A DNA stretch of 64,000 nt from Arcobacter sp. CECT 8983 (GTDB taxonomy: Bacteria > Campylobacterota > Campylobacteria > Campylobacterales > Arcobacteraceae): contig NZ_PDKF01000004.1 in NCBI RefSeq assembly GCF_004118855.1, positions 248,065-312,064 of the forward strand, read 5' to 3'. Position numbers and translations under genes: made by a program. Of the stretch, positions 32,338 through 42,180 are shown one piece after another. How positions within the stretch are numbered: position 1 is the first letter of the stretch; each line of letters begins with the position of its first letter. The notes below the pieces were generated by a model, which was not told where the DNA came from, made no database searches, and saw only the letters and a program-made list of their open reading frames with translations.

Positions 32338-34560
32338 ATGTCTTTATCAAAACAGTTGTATTTAATTATAATATTTATATTTTTTATAATATTTACAGGT
32401 AACTTTATTATTAGTGTTAAAAATACAAAAGAGTACCTAGAACTTGAATCCCAAACAAAAGCGCAAGATACTGCTACTTCTTTAGGAATGAGTTTAAGAC
32501 CTTTAATTAAAGATAAGAATGATCCTGAAATAGAAACAATAATTAAAGCTATTTCAAATAGAGGTTTTTATAAAGAGATTAGGTTAGAAGATAGTGATTT
32601 TGTAATTACAGATGAAAGACTATTAAACGCAATTAAAAAAGACTATCCTAAAAATTGGAAGATAAAAAAAGTATCTGTACTTCCAAGATACGGGAAAATA
32701 GAAAAAGTAGAGTTAGATAGTGATATTAATAACAAGTTAATGCGTCTTGAAAATGAAGATTTAGATTTAGGCTTTGTTGAAGAAACAAGTAAAAATAAGT
32801 ATAGATTTATTCCTAAAGAAGCCTTTTTAAATGGTGGCAAAATAGATTTTAAAATTCAAATTCAACAAAATGCAAAAGTTTTATTCAAAAAAGTTACTTT
32901 AGATATTGGCAAAGTTCTTGTAAGAGAAAAAAGAGATGTAAAATTTGATTATGTTCCTTCTTGGTTTGTAAATATGATTTCTTTTAATTTAGAAGAGAAG
33001 TCAAGTGAGATATCTGATGGCTGGAAAAAGTCAGCTATAATTTACGTAAGTCCTAATCCAGGTGAAGCGTATGCCAAACTTTATGAACAAGCTAAAAGTT
33101 CTATTACATATGCTGTTATTGCTTTTTTAATCTCTATGTTGATTTTATTCATATTTGTACAGTATCTTTTAAAACCTCTTAAAACAATAGAGTCTTTAGC
33201 TAAATCAATTGCAAAAGGTAAATTTGAAACAATAGATAAACTACCTTGGACAACAGAAATAAAGCATGTATCTATTGCTATGAATGATATGTCTTTAAAA
33301 ATCAAATCTATAATTAGCAAATTGAATAAAAACCTTGAAACACTTTCAAAAAAGTTATCAAAAGATGAGTTAACAGGCTTACCTTTAAAAACAACTTTTG
33401 AAACAGATATGAAAGAGATGTTTATTCAAAAAAGAGAAGGTTATATATTAAAAGTAAAAATAAACTCTTTAGCTTCTTATGCAAAAACTCATACAAATAG
33501 TGAAATCAATAATCTTATTAAGGATTTTGCAAAAACACTAAAAAGTGTTGAGTCAGTAAGTGATAAATATATTAAATCTACAGCTTATAGATTTTTTGGT
33601 TCAGAGTTTATGGTGATTCTTCGAGATTGTAAATATGAAGGTGCTGTTGAGGTTTGTAAAGTATATAAAGGAAAATTTGAAGTTTTAAAAGAGAAATATG
33701 ATTTGGAAGAGTTAGCTTATATAGGTGGAACTCCTTTTAATAAATATGGGACTACTCCTGAGATGTTAGAAGCAACTTCAGAAGCTTATGAAAAAGCAAA
33801 ACTTATTGGACCTAATGAGTTCTTTTTAAGGGACAATAGTGATTTAACAAGAGATATGAAAGAGTGGAGAAATTTAGTCTTTGATATTGTTGATAATAAA
33901 ACATTTGATGTTGATTATATAAATGATACTTACTCTTTAAGTGAAGAAAATAATACTCTTTTAATGCAAGAAGCATTTACAAGTGCAAAAGATAAAGATG
34001 GGAAAAATATTCCTATTGGTACTTTTGTTTCTATTGCAGAAAAGTATGAAAAAATTGTAGATTTTGATAAAGCAGTAATTCAAAAAGTTATACATTATAT
34101 CTCTTTAAATAATGTAAAAAATGACATAATGATTAACTTATCTCTTAAGTCACTTTCAGATAATAACTTCTTATCATGGTTACTTGAACTAATAGAAAAA
34201 AACAAAGAAATTTCTTCAAAATTAGTATTTTCTGTAACTGCTTATGCAGTTGCAAAAGATGTTGAAAATTTCCATAGATTTTGTAAAAAGATTCATGATA
34301 CAGGTTCTAAGATTATTGTAAAAAGATTTGAAAGTAAATTTATTCCACTTGATAACTTAAAAGATTTTAATTTAGACTATATTAGATTAGCAAGAGAATA
34401 TACAACAAATATTAATTTAGATAGTTCAAAACAAAGCTTTGTTGAATCTATTCAAGAGTTAGCAACTTTACTAAATGTAAAAGTATATTGTGAAAATGTT
34501 CAAAATGATGAAGATTATAAATGTATTAAAAAATTAAAACTAAATGGGGCAAGTAGATAG
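32338..34560 (+). CDS. lapD: LapD-type c-di-GMP receptor (degenerate GGDEF and EAL)
   Basis: 740 aa. N-terminal membrane helix (about 5-26), a periplasmic LapD/MoxY domain (about 27-255), a second helix (about 258-278), HAMP (to about 330), then GGDEF-like (about 345-500) and EAL-like (about 510-740) domains. The GGDEF site reads FFGSEF and the EAL site is lost (FDVDYIND), so it should bind rather than make or break c-di-GMP. When c-di-GMP binds, LapD holds LapG and protects the adhesin. The protein ends LKLNGASR, a few residues short of the usual EAL end, right inside a terminator stem. Confidence 0.9.
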   Translation: MSLSKQLYLIIIFIFFIIFTGNFIISVKNTKEYLELESQTKAQDTATSLGMSLRPLIKDKNDPEIETIIKAISNRGFYKEIRLEDSDFVITDERLLNAIKKDYPKNWKIKKVSVLPRYGKIEKVELDSDINNKLMRLENEDLDLGFVEETSKNKYRFIPKEAFLNGGKIDFKIQIQQNAKVLFKKVTLDIGKVLVREKRDVKFDYVPSWFVNMISFNLEEKSSEISDGWKKSAIIYVSPNPGEAYAKLYEQAKSSITYAVIAFLISMLILFIFVQYLLKPLKTIESLAKSIAKGKFETIDKLPWTTEIKHVSIAMNDMSLKIKSIISKLNKNLETLSKKLSKDELTGLPLKTTFETDMKEMFIQKREGYILKVKINSLASYAKTHTNSEINNLIKDFAKTLKSVESVSDKYIKSTAYRFFGSEFMVILRDCKYEGAVEVCKVYKGKFEVLKEKYDLEELAYIGGTPFNKYGTTPEMLEATSEAYEKAKLIGPNEFFLRDNSDLTRDMKEWRNLVFDIVDNKTFDVDYINDTYSLSEENNTLLMQEAFTSAKDKDGKNIPIGTFVSIAEKYEKIVDFDKAVIQKVIHYISLNNVKNDIMINLSLKSLSDNNFLSWLLELIEKNKEISSKLVFSVTAYAVAKDVENFHRFCKKIHDTGSKIIVKRFESKFIPLDNLKDFNLDYIRLAREYTTNINLDSSKQSFVESIQELATLLNVKVYCENVQNDEDYKCIKKLKLNGASR

Positions 34561-34575
34561 TTTCTACTTGCTTTA
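34549..34575 (+). terminator. Terminator of the lapG-lapD unit
   Basis: GCAAGTAGA (34549-34557) pairs perfectly with TCTACTTGC (34563-34571); the lapD stop codon TAG is in the loop. A T-rich stretch follows. Confidence 0.8.
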
Positions 34576-34576
34576 A

Positions 34577-34891
34577 TTATGCCATATCACAAGAATTACA
34601 AGTGCTGTGATATTGAAGTTCATCAACTGGACATATAACACAAGGATCTTGTGACTCTACTTTTTTCTTTGTAGTATGATTTGAGTGTCTTGTAGCCCAA
34701 TAAGATACATTACATGCTGAATCAATAGCAAGTTTATTTGCAATTGGTGTAGTTGCATGAATATTTTTTGCTACACATCTTCTTACAGTGATAAAAGCAT
34801 TGTCTGCAAGAGTATGAAGTGTATTTTCATCAGTGGCTGTTTTTGCTAATTTTATTAACTCTATTTCATTTAATCCAGTTAAGTTTTTCAT
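34577..34891 (-). CDS. Small helical-repeat protein with a C-terminal cysteine cluster
   Basis: 104 aa. Residues 5-75 contain about three short alpha-helical repeats of the LRV/HEAT kind (ENTLHTLADNAFITVRRCVA, KNIHATTPIANKLAIDSACN, VSYWATRHSN). The end has a CVIC and a CNSC pair, able to bind zinc or an iron-sulfur cluster. Leucine-rich repeat variant proteins from Azotobacter have repeats joined to a 4Fe-4S cluster, though there the cluster is at the N-terminus. Stand-alone gene, convergent with lapD. Function unknown. Confidence 0.55.
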   Translation of the reverse strand: MKNLTGLNEIELIKLAKTATDENTLHTLADNAFITVRRCVAKNIHATTPIANKLAIDSACNVSYWATRHSNHTTKKKVESQDPCVICPVDELQYHSTCNSCDMA

Positions 34892-35240
34892 GACTGTTAG
34901 TCCCTTTTTTTTATTATAGTATCATTTTTAATTACAATAATAATATTATCTATTAATCTATAATTTGTATATATATAAAAAATAATTTATGGAGTCGAAA
35001 AAAGTAATATGTTTTGAGATTATGGATTATTTCAATTAAAAAAAATAATTTTGTAATATTACTTAAAAAAATTTCTAATGTTACGAATTACTACAAAAAT
35101 AACTATATAAAAATAAATAATTTATTATTTTATTGTAGTTTTTGTAATTTAAAATGGAACAATGTATTAAAAATAGATAGAATATTAATACTGTATTAAT
35201 AATTGTAAATTATAATACTTTTTTTTAATAAAGGTAATAG
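34892..35240. other. AT-rich spacer with the RND pump promoter
   Basis: Between the Cys-cluster gene and the RND gene. It holds a -10-like TATAAT at 35211-35216, 25 bases before the RND start codon, and the promoter side of the minus-strand gene. A 61-codon frame at 35014-35199 has no ribosome binding site and looks random. Nothing else was recognised. Confidence 0.6.
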
Positions 35241-38200
35241 ATGTTTGAAAGTTTTTTAAGATTTTTTGTTAACAATGCTAGAATGAATTACACACTATTT
35301 GTATTAGTTTTTTTAGTTGGAATTTGGTCTTATAATAATACTGCAAAAGAGATTTTCCCAAGTTTTGAGCTGGAAATGGTTTCTATACAAGGTTCATATG
35401 CTGGTGCTTCTGTTGATATATTAGATAAAATGGCAGTAACAGAGATAGAAGATAATTTAAAAAATCTTGATAGCATTGATGTTATGACAACAGTTATTAG
35501 TCCTGGAGGCTTTACAATTATTGTTGAGTTAAAAAAAGGCAAAAACAAATATAATGAAGCTAACAAGATAAAAGATATTATAACTTTAGTAAAATCTGAC
35601 TTGCCATCTGATATGGATGAACCTTCAGTTAATGTTTTAGATAGAACAAGAACACTTCTAGATATCTCACTTACTTCAAAACAATTAAAACTTGACGAAC
35701 TTAAGCCCCTTGCTAGTGATTTAAAAAGTGATCTTCTAACAATAACAGGAATAAATGATGTAACAATCTATGGTGATTCTGATGAGTATTATGAGGTTTT
35801 AATTGATGATAAAAAAGTTGAAGCATTAGGAATAAATAAAAGTGAACTATTTAATGCAATCTCTACAATCTCATATATTTTCCCAGTTGGAAAGATAGAA
35901 GATAGTAGAAAACACTATTATATTTCAACATATAATGGCGAAAAAAATGCTAAAAACTTTGGAAAAACTCTTATTAAAATAGGAAATACAAATCTTTATT
36001 TATCAGATGTTGCTACTATCTCTAAAAAGTATGAGGATGCTTCTACTTTATACTCTTTCAATGGTAAAAATGCACTATCATTAAAAGTTGAACAAAATGA
36101 TACGGCAGATGCTCTTAGGTTAACAGAAAATATTAAAGCAATGTTACCCACATTAAATGAACAAAACCCCAATGTTGATATTATAATTGCCGATGATAAT
36201 AGTGAGCGAATCCGAGATAGGCTTAATATTGTAGTATCAAATATTTTACTTGGAATTATTCTTATTACTATTTTAGTAATGCTTTTAATCAACTTTAGAA
36301 TGTCATTTATTATTGCAGTTGGTATTCCAACATCTTTTGTAATAGCAGCTGTTTATATGTATCTTTCAGGTTATACCATAAATATGATTTCTTTAGTTGG
36401 GGTTTTAATTGCAATTGGTATTGTAGTTGATGATGCTATTGTTGTAAGTGAAAATATTCAACAACATATAGAAGAAGGATATTCACCAAAAGAAGCTGCT
36501 GTAATGGGTGCAAAAGAGATGGTGAAACCTGTAACTGTTGCATCTATTACAACACTGTTTTCTTTTTTACCAATTTTGATGATTAGTGGAACTATGGGTG
36601 AAGTTATCAAGCTTATTCCTATTGCTTTATCAGCCTTAGTTGTAGCTTCTCTTATTGAGTCATTTATTTTTTTACCTATTCATGCAGCTCATATACTAAA
36701 AAATGGTTCAAAAGTTACATCATGGGAAAAAGCAAATAATATCTATAACTCTATTTTACACTTTTTTATGGATTATAAAAAAAGCTTTTTAACAATATTT
36801 GTAATATTAGTTCCTATCCTTACTGTTTTAGCTATCTCTACTTCAAAGTTTCAAATCTTTCCAAAGTTTGATGCAAGTGATGTGAAGATTACTATAAAAG
36901 CAAATGAAAATACAAAATTAGAAGATGCTTTTGCTATTGTTCAAAAAATAGAAGAGGATTTAATCTCAAAAGACGATGAGCTTTTTATTAGAAGTATAGA
37001 TTCTGTTGCAGGTTTTAGAAGAGACACAGCTGGAAATACAGAAAGATTTCCTTATGTTATGTATATGACTTTAGAACTTCAAAAAAGAAAAGAAGCTAAT
37101 TTTTTAGATAAGTATGTAACTCCATATTTGAGTTTTTATTATGATGATGAAGGGCGAACTAGAACATTAAGCTCAAGGGAAATTGCTAAGAAGTTAAAGA
37201 AGCATATAATCGATGCTAAGTATAAAGAAAAATTTAACTTAGAGGAAATAGCAGTTGCAGAAAGAAAAGTAGGTCCTGTAAAAGCTGATATACAAATAGG
37301 GCTTGTATCAAATGATAATCAAAAGATTGTATCTTCAATTGAGAAGTTAGAAAAAGCACTAAAAGAGTTAAATGGCGTGAAATCTGTAGCAAACTCATTG
37401 AAGTTTGGTATTGACGAAATAAAATTAAAAGTAAATAATTATGGTCAGCAATTAGGACTTGATGAGGCATATATAGGTTCTTATCTTTCAAATATGTATT
37501 TACTAAAGAAAAAAGGTGTTACCTTTGATGAGAATACAATGCTTGATATAAAAATCCAAAGTGTAAATAAAGATGATTATGAAGTATTTAAAACGACACA
37601 AATACCTCTTTCTGATGGAACTTTTGTAGCTTTAAATCAAGTGGCTGAGTTTAGAGTAATTAAAGGATTTGAGCAACTTATAAAAGATAATGCTTTAAAA
37701 AACTTTTATGTTTATGGACAAGTTGATCCTGATATATTAACTGCAGGTGAGGCAATAGAAAAAATAAAACCAGTCTTAGATGAAATAGAAAAAAGTGGTA
37801 TTAAACTTGTATTTAAAGGTGAAGAAGAGAAGAAAAAAGATTTAAAAAATGACATGATTTTAGCAAGTGGTTTGGCTATTGTTTTAATTATGCTTGCAAT
37901 GCTATATCTTTTTAACTCTTTTAGGGAAACCTTTATTTTAATGTCAGTTATTCCTTTTTCTATTTTAGGGGTTTTAATAGGTCATAAAGTAATGGGACTT
38001 AACCTTTCTATGCCATCTGTTATTGGTATGTTAGGGCTTGCTGGAGTTGTTATAAATGATGGAATTATTATGATGACTTATTTAAAAAAAGCAAAAACCT
38101 TACATGAAGTATTTATTAGGGCTACAAAAAGATTTAGACCTATTATTCTTACAACCATAACAACTTTAATAGGAATGAGTTCTTTAATTTTCTTCCCAAC

Positions 38201-38330
38201 AGGACAAGCTGTTATTTTCCAGCCAATTGCTATTGGTCTTGGATTTGGTCTTTTATGGGGAACTGTATTAAATCTTATCTATCTTCCTGTAATTTATTCA
38301 ATTTCGCATAAATTAAGAAAAGATAATTAA
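35241..38330 (+). CDS. RND-family efflux pump permease
   Basis: 1029 aa, twelve predicted helices with two large periplasmic loops. Typical RND segments are present: VGVLIAIGIVVDDAIVVSENIQ with paired aspartates in helix 4, and EAAVMGAKEMVKPVTVASITTLFSFLPIL. The family pumps drugs, solvents or metals out in exchange for protons, normally with a membrane-fusion protein and an outer-membrane channel. Neither partner is next to it; the gene has its own promoter. The sequence looks more like the AcrB/hydrophobe branch than the metal branch, but that is uncertain. Confidence 0.88.
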   Translation: MFESFLRFFVNNARMNYTLFVLVFLVGIWSYNNTAKEIFPSFELEMVSIQGSYAGASVDILDKMAVTEIEDNLKNLDSIDVMTTVISPGGFTIIVELKKGKNKYNEANKIKDIITLVKSDLPSDMDEPSVNVLDRTRTLLDISLTSKQLKLDELKPLASDLKSDLLTITGINDVTIYGDSDEYYEVLIDDKKVEALGINKSELFNAISTISYIFPVGKIEDSRKHYYISTYNGEKNAKNFGKTLIKIGNTNLYLSDVATISKKYEDASTLYSFNGKNALSLKVEQNDTADALRLTENIKAMLPTLNEQNPNVDIIIADDNSERIRDRLNIVVSNILLGIILITILVMLLINFRMSFIIAVGIPTSFVIAAVYMYLSGYTINMISLVGVLIAIGIVVDDAIVVSENIQQHIEEGYSPKEAAVMGAKEMVKPVTVASITTLFSFLPILMISGTMGEVIKLIPIALSALVVASLIESFIFLPIHAAHILKNGSKVTSWEKANNIYNSILHFFMDYKKSFLTIFVILVPILTVLAISTSKFQIFPKFDASDVKITIKANENTKLEDAFAIVQKIEEDLISKDDELFIRSIDSVAGFRRDTAGNTERFPYVMYMTLELQKRKEANFLDKYVTPYLSFYYDDEGRTRTLSSREIAKKLKKHIIDAKYKEKFNLEEIAVAERKVGPVKADIQIGLVSNDNQKIVSSIEKLEKALKELNGVKSVANSLKFGIDEIKLKVNNYGQQLGLDEAYIGSYLSNMYLLKKKGVTFDENTMLDIKIQSVNKDDYEVFKTTQIPLSDGTFVALNQVAEFRVIKGFEQLIKDNALKNFYVYGQVDPDILTAGEAIEKIKPVLDEIEKSGIKLVFKGEEEKKKDLKNDMILASGLAIVLIMLAMLYLFNSFRETFILMSVIPFSILGVLIGHKVMGLNLSMPSVIGMLGLAGVVINDGIIMMTYLKKAKTLHEVFIRATKRFRPIILTTITTLIGMSSLIFFPTGQAVIFQPIAIGLGFGLLWGTVLNLIYLPVIYSISHKLRKDN

Positions 38331-38395
38331 GACAAGATTTAAGAGAATACAAATATAATAAACTAAAATACTTTTATTCTCTTAAAGGAAAAAAA

Positions 38396-39106
38396 ATGCA
38401 ACTATCATCATCTTATGAAAAACATGTTGAAATAGTAAAAGAACTCAAAATGCATAGTGACTTTACTAATAGTAGAGCAGAATATAAAGATGATTTTGAA
38501 AAAATTTATAATGAAGCAAAAGAAGAAAAAGTAAATCTTTCAAATGCAAAAGAGTTTTTAAATTCATTAAGTGAAGATGAATTATCTACTATTCAACACT
38601 ATGCTGGATTAGCTGATCCAATAAAGACTGGGAACTTATCAAATGAAGGTGCTTATAATTTATTAGTACATCATTATGAAAGGTTTGATTTCGATCAAAA
38701 TGGTATGATAGATGTTGGTATAGGTAAAACAAGTAGTATGATTCCTGTAAATATGCCTGATGCTGAAAAGAAAGCTCTAGTTGCCTCTTTAAATGAGATG
38801 GATGAAAGTGAAAGATTTCAAGCAATGTTTTTAATAAGTTTACCTAATAAAGTTGCTATTAATGATAATGGGGAAATATCTCCTGTATATGATAATACAA
38901 TAAAAGATTATGATGCTATTCTTGAAATGTTTGATAGAATAATAAATCCAGAACCAATGTCATATACTTCTTCTGAGTTAAAATCAGTTTTCTCAAAATT
39001 TAAAGAATTATTTGAGAAGCATTATGAAGAACAAAAAGACTTAAAAAACTCTTATCAAGCACAAACAACTACAAGTACTCAAGCAGTAAAAGCAAAACTT
39101 TCATAA
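38396..39106 (+). CDS. Hypothetical protein with an EF-hand-like loop
   Basis: 236 aa, soluble and mostly helical. Residues 98-106 read D-F-D-Q-N-G-M-I-D, the first nine positions of a calcium-binding EF-hand loop, but the acidic residue at position 12 is missing. The C-terminal ~70 residues are a charged helix ending in a Ser/Thr-rich tail. AAAGGAAAA precedes the ATG. No family recognised; neighbours give no hint. Confidence 0.55.
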   Translation: MQLSSSYEKHVEIVKELKMHSDFTNSRAEYKDDFEKIYNEAKEEKVNLSNAKEFLNSLSEDELSTIQHYAGLADPIKTGNLSNEGAYNLLVHHYERFDFDQNGMIDVGIGKTSSMIPVNMPDAEKKALVASLNEMDESERFQAMFLISLPNKVAINDNGEISPVYDNTIKDYDAILEMFDRIINPEPMSYTSSELKSVFSKFKELFEKHYEEQKDLKNSYQAQTTTSTQAVKAKLS

Positions 39107-39164
39107 ATGTAATATCGATTAATTTAAATAGTGCTATAATTTTTCTTTTTAAGGAAATAGCACT

Positions 39165-39932
39165 ATGGAATTTTTAGATGATATAACTACCACGTGGATT
39201 ATAATTTTTATTTTAACAGGTTTTATAGCAGGATATATTGATGCAATTGCAGGTGGTGGTGGAATGATTCAAGTTCCAGTTTTACTATTAAGTGGTATTC
39301 CTCCTATTTATGTACTTGCTTGTAATAAAGTAGCTTCTGTATTAGGTGTTAGTACAGCTACTATTAAATACGCACTTAGTAAAAAAATATCATGGAAAGT
39401 TGTAGCAGTTGCAATTATTCCTTGTCTTATAGCTTCATATATTGGAAGTTCATTAGTTATGTATGTTCCTGATACTATTATTCAATGGGCTATTTTATTA
39501 GCAATTCCTGTAGCACTTTTTTTTATGTTAAAAAAGAGCAAAACAATAAAAGAAGAGAAAACACAAGTAAATAATAGAAATATAATACTTGCTACTGCTC
39601 CAATAGGTTTTTATGATGGATTACTTGGACCTGGAACAGGAACTTATCTTACTATCTCTATGAAAAAGTTTTTACATCTTGATTATTTAGTTTCTACTGC
39701 TTCTACAAAACCTTTAAATTTTGCTACAAATGTGGGTTCTGTATTTGCTTTTTTCTTTGCAGGTAAGATTCTTTGGTTAGTAGCTATTCCTATGGGATTA
39801 GCAAATGTTGCTGGTTCTTATGTTGGAAGTCACTATGCAATTAAAGGTGGAGAAGAGTTTATTAAAAAAGTACTAATAACTGTACTTATTTTTATGCTTT
39901 TAGCAAATGTGATTAAGATAGCAGTTTTTTAA
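39165..39932 (+). CDS. TSUP family permease (TauE/SafE)
   Basis: 255 aa, about eight membrane helices. The family patterns FIAGYIDAIAGGGGMIQVPVL near the start and PIGFYDGLLGPGTGTYL in the second half show the two repeats of a sulfite/sulfonate exporter. Substrates in the family include sulfite, sulfoacetate and other anions. Its stop overlaps the stop of the convergent methyltransferase gene. Confidence 0.88.
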   Translation: MEFLDDITTTWIIIFILTGFIAGYIDAIAGGGGMIQVPVLLLSGIPPIYVLACNKVASVLGVSTATIKYALSKKISWKVVAVAIIPCLIASYIGSSLVMYVPDTIIQWAILLAIPVALFFMLKKSKTIKEEKTQVNNRNIILATAPIGFYDGLLGPGTGTYLTISMKKFLHLDYLVSTASTKPLNFATNVGSVFAFFFAGKILWLVAIPMGLANVAGSYVGSHYAIKGGEEFIKKVLITVLIFMLLANVIKIAVF

Positions 39933-40777
39933 TCATTTTTATTTTTTAAAGCTTCATAGGCTACAAGAATTTTCTTTCTTTCTATTCCCCATCTATATCC
40001 AGTCATAGCACCACTTTTACCTAAAACTCTATGACAAGGAATTAAAAAACCAATAGGGTTTGAACCAATAGCACTAGCAACTGCTCTTACTGATTTTGGT
40101 TTATTAAGATATTTTGCAACATCAGAATATGTAGCAATAGAACCATCAGGAATATTGATTAAAGCTTTCCAAACATTGATTTGGAAGTTTGTACCTTTTA
40201 CATAAAGGTTGAATTTTTTATCTTTTTTGATAAAAATACTATTTAAAACTTCATCTGCTTTTTTATTATCTTCTTTTAAATCTGCTTTTGCCCATACTTC
40301 TTTAAATCTTTTGTAAACAGATTCTTTTGAAGCTTCATCATAAAAACCTAAATAGCAAATTCCTCTTTTAGTAATTGCAACTAATGCATTTCCAAAGGGA
40401 GTATTTCCATATCCATAAGTTATTTGTACATTTTCACCTAGACTTTTGTACTCTTTTGGAGTTACTCCAATAATATTTACAAATAAATCATGAAGCCTAC
40501 TAGAACTGGATAATCCAATATCTAAAGCACTATCTAAAATAGATTTTGATTCTTTTAAATGCTCTTTTGCATAGTTTAATGTTACAGATTGCAAAAATTG
40601 TATAGGAGTTACACCAACATACTCTTTAAATACTCTAATAAGATGATATTTACTCATACCAATATATTTTGCGATTGTGTCTATTGAGGGTTGGTCTTTG
40701 AAGTTCTCATCAATATATTTTATTACTTCTTCGATTTTTTTATAATTTTCATTTTTCTCTAAAAGTTTATCTTCCAT
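39929..40777 (-). CDS. AraC-type regulator fused to methylated-DNA-protein-cysteine methyltransferase
   Basis: 282 aa. Residues 12-115 are an AraC helix-turn-helix pair (IDTIAKYIGMSKYHLIRVF and LDIGLSSSSRLHDLF). Residues 120-280 are an Ogt/Ada methyltransferase with FGNALVAITKRGICYLGF and the active site IPCHRVLG (C248). It repairs O6-methylguanine by taking the methyl group. The zinc-cysteine domain that lets E. coli Ada sense methylphosphotriesters is absent, so the DNA-binding half must sense damage in another way or not at all. Confidence 0.9.
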   Translation of the reverse strand: MEDKLLEKNENYKKIEEVIKYIDENFKDQPSIDTIAKYIGMSKYHLIRVFKEYVGVTPIQFLQSVTLNYAKEHLKESKSILDSALDIGLSSSSRLHDLFVNIIGVTPKEYKSLGENVQITYGYGNTPFGNALVAITKRGICYLGFYDEASKESVYKRFKEVWAKADLKEDNKKADEVLNSIFIKKDKKFNLYVKGTNFQINVWKALINIPDGSIATYSDVAKYLNKPKSVRAVASAIGSNPIGFLIPCHRVLGKSGAMTGYRWGIERKKILVAYEALKNKND

Positions 40778-40834
40778 AAAATACCTTGATGTGATATGTT
40801 AAAGTGGCATTATACCACTTTAACACTCAAAATA

Positions 40835-42097
40835 TTAATAAGTTGATTGATTGTAAATAACAAAATTAGAAGCTAACTCTTTAAGCTCACCTTTAATTTG
40901 TTCTTGTAAATCTGTATTGTTAATATCATCTAAAATATCAGCAATTTTATTAGCAATGAATTCAAACTCTTTCTCTTTCATTCCTCTTGCAGTAAGTGCT
41001 GGTGATCCAATTCTTACACCACTTGTAACAAATGGGCTTCTTGTTTCTCCTGGTACTGTATTTTTATTTACAGTTATACCTGCATTTTGTAAAGCTGCAT
41101 CTGCATCTTTACCAGAAAAATCTTTATTTAAAAATGATACTAATACTAAGTGATTATCTGTTCCACCAGAAACAATATCATATCCTCTTGCTACTAATAC
41201 TTCACCAAGTTTTTTAGCATTTGCTTTTACTTGTTTTGCATAATCTTTCCAAGAAGGATCTAAAATCTCTTTAAATGCAACTGCTTTTGCAGCTATTACA
41301 TGAACTAACGGTCCACCTTGTAAACCTGGGAAAATAGCAGAATTAATTTTCTTAGCAATATCTTCATCATTTGATAAAATGATACCACCTCTTGGTCCTC
41401 TTAAAGTCTTATGAGTAGTTGATGTAACTACATCTGCATAAGGGAATGGACTCATATGCTCACCTGCAGCAACTAAACCTGCAATATGTGCAATATCAGC
41501 AAAAAGATAAGCTCCTACTTCATCAGCTATTTCTCTAAATCTTTTGAAGTCAATCTCTCTTGCATAAGCTGAAGCACCACATACAATGATTTTTGGTTGA
41601 ACAATTTTAGCAATATCTAAAACTCTATCATAGTTGATTCTTCCATCTAATTCTACACCATAATAAAATGCTTGATAGTTCTTTCCAGAGAAACTAGGCT
41701 TTGAACCATGAGTTAAATGTCCACCATGAGATAAATCCATACCTAAGATTTTATCACCAGCTTTTAATAATGCTGCATATACAGCACCATTAGCTTGGCT
41801 CCCTGAATGTGGTTGAACATTTGCATAAGAACATCCAAAGATTTCACAAGCTCTGTCAATAGCTAATTGCTCAGCTTTGTCAGCAAACTCACATCCACCA
41901 TAATATCTTTTATATGGATAACCCTCTGCATATTTGTTTGTAAATACAGAACCCATTGTTTCCATTACTGCTGGTGATGTAAAGTTTTCACTTGCAATCA
42001 TCTCTAAGTGTGTTGTTTGTCTTTCTAATTCTGCTTCTACTATATCAAAAATCTCTTTATCTGCTTGTTCTAATCTTGCTTCTGTTATGTAGCTCAT
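40835..42097 (-). CDS. glyA: Serine hydroxymethyltransferase
   Basis: 420 aa, full length. The PLP site [13 protein letters not shown] carries the Schiff-base lysine; [13 protein letters not shown] and RYYGGCEF are further signatures. It converts serine and tetrahydrofolate to glycine and 5,10-methylene-THF. Lies 36 bases short of a hairpin-free spacer to the next gene. Confidence 0.97.
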   Translation of the reverse strand: MSYITEARLEQADKEIFDIVEAELERQTTHLEMIASENFTSPAVMETMGSVFTNKYAEGYPYKRYYGGCEFADKAEQLAIDRACEIFGCSYANVQPHSGSQANGAVYAALLKAGDKILGMDLSHGGHLTHGSKPSFSGKNYQAFYYGVELDGRINYDRVLDIAKIVQPKIIVCGASAYAREIDFKRFREIADEVGAYLFADIAHIAGLVAAGEHMSPFPYADVVTSTTHKTLRGPRGGIILSNDEDIAKKINSAIFPGLQGGPLVHVIAAKAVAFKEILDPSWKDYAKQVKANAKKLGEVLVARGYDIVSGGTDNHLVLVSFLNKDFSGKDADAALQNAGITVNKNTVPGETRSPFVTSGVRIGSPALTARGMKEKEFEFIANKIADILDDINNTDLQEQIKGELKELASNFVIYNQSTY

Positions 42098-42180
42098 AGT
42101 ATTACCTTTTAAAAATTTTTAAAAAGTATATCAAAAAGGAAAATTTATAACAATCCAGATATTGCTAAAAATAGTTTTTG

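Noticed and set aside
35014..35199. 61-codon open frame in the spacer before the RND pump
   Set aside because: It has no ribosome binding site, an AT-driven amino-acid mix and no domain. It looks like chance in AT-rich DNA.
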